Positions 21,826-25,863 of a stretch of DNA of 25,863 bases are shown one piece after another. The notes under the pieces are model-generated. The model saw only the letters and a program-made list of their open reading frames with translations, made no database searches and had not been told where the DNA came from. Source of the stretch: JASFRI01 sp050115015. GTDB lineage: Bacteria > Acidobacteriota > Polarisedimenticolia > CBDVAL01. The first letter of the stretch is position 1; each line of letters starts with the position of its first letter. A program made the translations under genes and the position numbers. The stretch is from NCBI GenBank assembly GCA_050115015.1, contig JASFRI010000011.1:1-25863 (forward strand), written 5' to 3'.

Positions 21826-22401
21826 TCACTCCCGACCGTCGGCCTTGTACATCTTCCGCCACTTGCGGACCATCTTGCGGAGGACCGCGTCGATGCTACG
21901 CTTCAGCTTGTCGCGGTCGCTCTTGAGCTGTCCCTCGGCAGTGCCCCTCCAGACGATCTCGCCGGTGTGCGCGTCGACCAGGTCGAGGACGAAGGTGCCG
22001 CGCTTGTAGGTGCGCGCGTGGCCGACCATGGGGATCGCCCCGGGCCCGCCCCAGTACGGGTCCCACGCCCAGCCCGCGCCGTACATGTAGCCCATCTGGG
22101 TGGTGTCGACCCGCAGATCCGAGGTGGTCCGCGCGTGGTAGGTCACCCAGAGGTCCGGGTTCTCCTCGTCCTCGATCAGGTCCCCCTCGGTCAGGTAGTA
22201 CTCCACGCCCTTCACGATCCGGGCGTGGATGTCCGGATAGTCCTCGTCCAGCGATGTGTCGGGGGTGGCCTTCCAGGCATAGGTCCGGTAGGACTCGAAA
22301 TCGGCGTTCCGGTCGTAGTCGACCCGGACCTTGGCCGCGAGCGGGCTCGCCGGCAGCAGCGCCAGCAGGAGCAGCGGCAGGCCCGTCACGGGCTTCCTCA
22401 T
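21826..22401 (-). CDS. Exported DUF4136 domain protein
   Basis: 191 residues from ATG 22401, with GGGGAGGA seven bases upstream. The signal peptide GLPLLLLALLPASPLAA is followed by the DUF4136 opening KVRVDYDRNADFESYRTYAWK. The rest of the domain follows: the helix IHARIVKGVEYYLTEGDLIEDEENPDLWVTYHART, the aromatic loop GYMYGAGWAWDPYWGGPG, and the strands GTFVLDLVDAHTGEIVWRGTAEGQL. A C-terminal helix RDKLKRSIDAVLRKMVRKW ends the domain. Many relatives are lipoproteins; this one lacks a lipobox Cys and is probably periplasmic. Function is unknown for the family. A longer frame upstream to 22692 runs across the intergenic region and is not supported. It is divergent from the dipeptidase. Confidence 0.85.
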   Translation of the reverse strand: MRKPVTGLPLLLLALLPASPLAAKVRVDYDRNADFESYRTYAWKATPDTSLDEDYPDIHARIVKGVEYYLTEGDLIEDEENPDLWVTYHARTTSDLRVDTTQMGYMYGAGWAWDPYWGGPGAIPMVGHARTYKRGTFVLDLVDAHTGEIVWRGTAEGQLKSDRDKLKRSIDAVLRKMVRKWRKMYKADGRE

Positions 22402-22459
22402 CCGTGTTCCTCCCCGGCGGGCATCGTCGCGCCGCCGTCCGCGGAGTATACCCGAGCGA

Positions 22460-22487
22460 CGGACACCCTTTCCCGGGAGGGCGTCCG
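22460..22487. promoter_or_regulatory. Inverted repeat upstream of the dipeptidase gene
   Basis: CGGACACCC (22460-22468) pairs with GGGCGTCCG (22479-22487) with one mismatch and a 10-base loop. A -10-like TATGCT (22492-22497) follows directly, so the repeat sits where an operator or activator site would be. Confidence 0.35.
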
Positions 22488-22531
22488 GCGGTATGCTGTC
22501 GGTCTTGTCTGCAATGCGAGGAGGTGACGCG

Positions 22532-23767
22532 GTGAGGATTCTCCGGTTCCTGGCGGGATGGCGACTCGGCGCGGCGAGCCTGGCCTTGGCCACGCTGGGA
22601 GGATGCGGCGGCGCGGCGGAAGGCCCCGGCCCGGCAGCCGACAACGCCGGGAAGGCGGCCCGTCTGGCGACGGAGACCCTGCTGATCGACACCCACGTCG
22701 ACGTCCCCTACCGCCTGCGGGCCGGCGGGGACGAGGACCTCTCGCAGCGCACCGAGGGAGGCCATTTCGACTATCCCCGCGCCCGGGCCGGGGGCCTGGA
22801 CGCGCCCTTCATGTCGATCTACATCCCGGCGGAGTACCAGGAGACCGGCGGAGCCCGGGAGCTCGCGGACGAGCTGATCGACATGGTGGAGGGCTTCGTC
22901 GAGCGCTGGCCCGACAGGTTCGCGCTGGCGACGTCCACCGCCGACGTCCGGGAGAACTTCGAGTCCGGGCGGATCTCCCTGCCCATGGGCATGGAGAACG
23001 GCGCGGCCATCGAGACCCTGGCGGACCTGGAGCACTTCCGGGACCGCGGGATCCGCTACATCACGCTCACCCACAGCGAGAACAACCGGATCTGCGACTC
23101 GTCGTACGCGACGGAGCGGGAATGGCACGGGCTGTCCCCCTTCGGCGAGGAGGTCGTCCGCGAGATGAACCGGCTCGGGATCATGGTGGACATCTCGCAC
23201 GTCTCGGACGAGACCTTCGAGCAGGTGCTGCAGATCACCGAGACCCCGGTGATCGCGTCGCACTCCTCCTGCCGTCACTTCACCCCCGGCTGGGAGCGAA
23301 ACATGAGCGACGAGATGATCCGCGCCCTGGCGGCCAACGGCGGGGTGATCCAGATCAACTTCGGCTCCGCCTTCCTCGACGAGGCGCAGAACCGGCAGTC
23401 CCAGAAGATGTACGAGGAGTTCGGGCGCTTCCTCGAGGAGCACGATCTGGCCCAGGACAGCCCGGAGGCCGCCGCGGAGATGGAGCGCCTCAAGACCGTC
23501 TACCCCCCCCTGCCGGTGCCCCTGGCACGGGTGGCGGATCACATCGACCACGTCGTCTCGCTGGTGGGGATCGACCACGTGGGCATCGGCTCCGACTTCG
23601 ACGGCGTCACCGCCCTACCGTTGGGCCTGGAGGACGTCTCCCGCTATCCGGCGCTCATCGAGGAGCTGCTGGACCGCGGCTACGACGACGAGGACATCCG
23701 GAAGATCCTCTCGGGGAACATCCTGCGGGTGTGGGGGGCCGTGGAGGCGTACGCCGCCGGCTCCTGA
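22532..23767 (+). CDS. Membrane dipeptidase (M19 family), predicted lipoprotein
   Basis: 411 residues from GTG 22532, with AGGAGGT six bases upstream; ATG 22514 is in frame but overlaps that site. The N-terminus ends in the lipobox-type LATLGGC (Cys25), predicting a lipid-anchored envelope enzyme. The M19 metal ligands are in order: HVD in IDTHVDVPYRL (His55, Asp57), Glu155 in MGMENG, and ISHVSD with His223. IASHSS with His244 follows, and GIGSDFDG with Asp355 comes last. The TLTHSENN stretch (179-185) is also typical. M19 enzymes hydrolyse dipeptides, including those with a D-residue at the C-terminus, using a dinuclear zinc centre. They fit a role in finishing peptide breakdown in the envelope. 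It converges on the kinase gene, 17 bases from its stop. Confidence 0.93.
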   Translation: MRILRFLAGWRLGAASLALATLGGCGGAAEGPGPAADNAGKAARLATETLLIDTHVDVPYRLRAGGDEDLSQRTEGGHFDYPRARAGGLDAPFMSIYIPAEYQETGGARELADELIDMVEGFVERWPDRFALATSTADVRENFESGRISLPMGMENGAAIETLADLEHFRDRGIRYITLTHSENNRICDSSYATEREWHGLSPFGEEVVREMNRLGIMVDISHVSDETFEQVLQITETPVIASHSSCRHFTPGWERNMSDEMIRALAANGGVIQINFGSAFLDEAQNRQSQKMYEEFGRFLEEHDLAQDSPEAAAEMERLKTVYPPLPVPLARVADHIDHVVSLVGIDHVGIGSDFDGVTALPLGLEDVSRYPALIEELLDRGYDDEDIRKILSGNILRVWGAVEAYAAGS

Positions 23768-23784
23768 AGACGGGCCCGGCCGCC

Positions 23785-25863
23785 TCAGCCGGCGGCCGGC
23801 TCCGGCAACCGGAACGACTCCAGCAGCACGGGATCGGCATCCGGGTTGCGGCCCTGGAACTCCTCGCGGATCGCCCGGGCCTCCCCGGTCAGGGTCAGGC
23901 TGTCCAGCAGCGCCGCCATCGCCGACACCGCCAGGGGATCGTTGGCATCCGCGTCCATGGCCCGGCGGCACGCGTTGATCGCGGCCATCGGGTCGTCGGC
24001 CCCCATCGCCAGATGCCACGCCAGCCAGACATAGGGCTCGGTGTCGTCGGGATGGCGCTCGATGATCGCCTGCAGCGCCTGTTCCCCCTCGGCACCCTTT
24101 CCGGCGTAGAGGAGATCCAGGGCCCGGGCGAGGGCGGCATCCCGGTCCGGCATCCGGCCGGTCGCCGCCGCGGCGCGCTCCAGGTGCCGGCGCCCCTCGT
24201 CCAGATTCCCCGACCACAGGAGGCCGGTCGCCAGGCGCAGCTCGGCCAGCGGGAAATCCGGATCCGTGCGGGTCGCCGCCCGGAACTCCGGGATCGCCTC
24301 CCTGAACCGCAGCGCCTCGTAGTGCTTCATCCCCGCCCGGTAGAGCCGGTAGGCCTCGGGGGAGGAGGTGGTCACGTCCTCCAGCTCCGCCCCTCCCTTC
24401 GCGGAGACCTGGAGTCCCGCCCGCAGCCCGTCGGCGAGGCGATCCGCCAGGTCGAACACGTCGGTCCCCTCCACCCGGCTCGCCGTCACCACGGTCCCGT
24501 CGGCGGTGTCATAGGCCTGCAGGTCGATCCGGTAGCCCTCCTCCGGGCGGAAGATGGTACCCCGCACGACGATCCCGGCGCCGGCCCAGCGGGCGAGACG
24601 GGTGATGCTCTGGCCGTCCAGGTCCTCCATCTCCCCGCCGCCGCCGGCCTGGAGCAGGTCGTAGAGGCGCTGGGTCGAGATCACCTGGAGCGCCTCGTCC
24701 TGGGCGAGGTCCGTGGTCAGCATCTCGGGCAGCCCCTCCCCGAGCCAGCCGTCCGCCGGGTCACCGCTGCGGTTCGCGAACAGCGCCACCACGACGCGGC
24801 CCCGGGCCGCGGTCGCCGCGGCCGGCAGGGGCTCCAGCGGGGCCACCGCCGCGGCGCCGTCCGGGGAACGCGGGGACCAGAGGGCCACGGCGGCAAGCCC
24901 CAGCAGGACGACGGCGGCGGCCGCCGCCGGGATCCACAGGAGCCGCAGGCGCCACCGGCCCGGCGGCGCGATCGCGGGGAGGGGCCCCCGGCTGACGCCG
25001 GAGGAGCTGCCCCCCCGCCGCAGCACCCGCAGGTCCGCCGCCAGGTCCGCGGCGGTCTGGTAGCGATCCTGCACGTCCTTGGCGAGGCACTTCGTCACGA
25101 TCCGGTCCAGCTCGACGGGAAGCTCCGGCCGCACCGCGGGCAGGGGATCCGGCTCCTCGTGGACGATCGCATGGAACGTGGCGATGGGGTTGCCGCGCTT
25201 GAACGGCGCCGTTCCCGTGGCCAGCTCGTAGGCCAGGCTCCCGAAGGCGAACAGGTCCGACCGGGCATCCACCGGCCGGGCCTGCGCCTGCTCGGGGCTC
25301 ATGTAGGCGAAGGTCCCCAGGATCTTCCCCTCCTGGGTCATGTTCGCGCTGACGGTCTCCATCTGCGTGTTGCCGGTCCCGCCCTGGACCGCCACGCGCT
25401 CGCCGAGGTCCAGACGGGCCAGGCCGAAGTCGAGGATCTTGTAGAAGCCCGAGTCCGCCGCCATGACGTTCTCGGGCTTCAGATCCCTGTGGATGATCCC
25501 CTTGGCGTGGGCGGCGGCGAGGGCCTCCGCCACCTGGGACAGGCAGTCCAGCAGCGCCTCCACGGCCATGGGGCCCGGTTCCAGCAGCTGCTTGAGGGTC
25601 CGCCCCTCCACGTACTCCATGGTGAAGAACGTGGTGCCGGCTTCCCGGTCGAAGTCGTAGAGGGTGGCGATGCCCGGGTGGTTCACCGAGGACGCGGCCC
25701 GGGCCTCCCGCTCGAAGCGCCGCACCCGGTCCTCGTCCCCGGCGAGGCCCTCGGGCAGCACCTTCAGGGCCACGGTGCGGCCGAGGCGCGTATCCTCCGC
25801 CCGGTAGACGATCCCCATCCCACCCTCCCCCAGGCGGGACAGGATGCGGTAGTGCTTCAGCGT
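23785..25863 (-). CDS. Ser/Thr protein kinase with membrane helix and TPR-containing sensor region (cut by right edge)
   Basis: The frame continues through the right edge; 692 residues are visible. The first visible residues are TLKHYRILSRLGEGGMGIVYRAED, the glycine-rich loop, so only a few N-terminal residues are missing. Kinase motifs (numbered from the edge) are Lys34 in VALK, HRDLKPEN with Asp127, DFG at 145-147, and GTFAYMSPEQ. A single membrane helix lies near 307-329 (LLWIPAAAAAVVLLGLAAVALW). Beyond it, VVVALFANRSGDPADGWLGEGLPEMLTTDLA and AGIVVRGTIFRPEEGYRIDLQAYD match the FlgO/adenylate-cyclase-associated beta domain. Tetratricopeptide-like helices with FREAIPEFRAATRTDPDFPLAELRLATGLLW complete the C-terminus. 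This is a PknB-type, trans-membrane signalling kinase common in Acidobacteriota and relatives. Its substrates are unknown. Confidence 0.9.
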   Translation of the reverse strand, partial: TLKHYRILSRLGEGGMGIVYRAEDTRLGRTVALKVLPEGLAGDEDRVRRFEREARAASSVNHPGIATLYDFDREAGTTFFTMEYVEGRTLKQLLEPGPMAVEALLDCLSQVAEALAAAHAKGIIHRDLKPENVMAADSGFYKILDFGLARLDLGERVAVQGGTGNTQMETVSANMTQEGKILGTFAYMSPEQAQARPVDARSDLFAFGSLAYELATGTAPFKRGNPIATFHAIVHEEPDPLPAVRPELPVELDRIVTKCLAKDVQDRYQTAADLAADLRVLRRGGSSSGVSRGPLPAIAPPGRWRLRLLWIPAAAAAVVLLGLAAVALWSPRSPDGAAAVAPLEPLPAAATAARGRVVVALFANRSGDPADGWLGEGLPEMLTTDLAQDEALQVISTQRLYDLLQAGGGGEMEDLDGQSITRLARWAGAGIVVRGTIFRPEEGYRIDLQAYDTADGTVVTASRVEGTDVFDLADRLADGLRAGLQVSAKGGAELEDVTTSSPEAYRLYRAGMKHYEALRFREAIPEFRAATRTDPDFPLAELRLATGLLWSGNLDEGRRHLERAAAATGRMPDRDAALARALDLLYAGKGAEGEQALQAIIERHPDDTEPYVWLAWHLAMGADDPMAAINACRRAMDADANDPLAVSAMAALLDSLTLTGEARAIREEFQGRNPDADPVLLESFRLPEPAAG

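Noticed and set aside
21896..23578. 560-residue minus-strand frame across the dipeptidase
   Set aside because: It is antisense to a clear M19 gene, with a biased, low-complexity composition.
1..25863. CRISPR arrays, tRNA or rRNA genes
   Set aside because: No regularly spaced repeats, cloverleaf-type sequences or conserved rRNA blocks were seen on either strand.

Overview
The window is a very GC-rich bacterial chromosome segment (third codon positions nearly all G or C over most of it) with about 21 protein-coding genes, one decayed gene and no RNA genes that I can see. The gene content suggests an Acidobacteriota-like or related soil/sediment lineage, probably from a metagenome. The pointers are a Ser/Thr kinase fused to a tetratricopeptide-rich sensor region, a secreted metzincin of the DUF5117 type, large M14 peptidases in tandem, and small secreted DUF2914, DUF4136 and Spy-like proteins. 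This placement is inference from gene families.

Left part (about 300-5300): an accessory region with more A/T in the wobble positions than the rest. It holds an integron-type gene-cassette array without a visible integrase (a CALIN-like cluster). Two well-formed attC sites (1163-1259 and 1724-1803) frame a VOC/glyoxalase cassette. An unknown protein lies upstream. A very long GT-C glycosyltransferase, a 55-residue two-helix membrane protein and a SAM methyltransferase follow, with a third, degenerate recombination core at 4068-4074. A decayed zinc alcohol dehydrogenase fragment and an AAC(6')-I-like aminoglycoside acetyltransferase close the region. A minus-strand gene is cut by the left edge.

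Middle (5900-16060): core-like genes. They are a secreted HExxHxxGxxH metalloprotease divergent from an MscS channel; an SPFH-domain membrane protein plus a 62-residue ribbon-helix-helix protein, with a long imperfect palindrome between them and a near-consensus promoter in front; DUF4126; a GH113-like glycosidase with a DUF2914 protein; an SLC13 transporter with two RCK_C domains; and an EamA exporter. A second palindromic element of the same architecture as the one at 9626-9789 lies at 15908-16050.

Right part (16096-25863): two overlapping paralogous secreted M14 metallopeptidases, a Spy/CpxP-like periplasmic protein, a DUF4136 protein, an M19 dipeptidase lipoprotein, and a kinase-TPR regulator cut by the right edge. 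The metzincin, the two M14 enzymes and the dipeptidase would together make a plausible extracytoplasmic peptide-degradation set, although they are in separate transcription units.

The points most worth a second look are the integrase-less cassette array with its orphan membrane protein and AAC(6')-like neighbour, the paired palindromic elements whose stems differ in sequence but keep their pairing, and the SPFH/RHH operon with palindromes inside its promoter.
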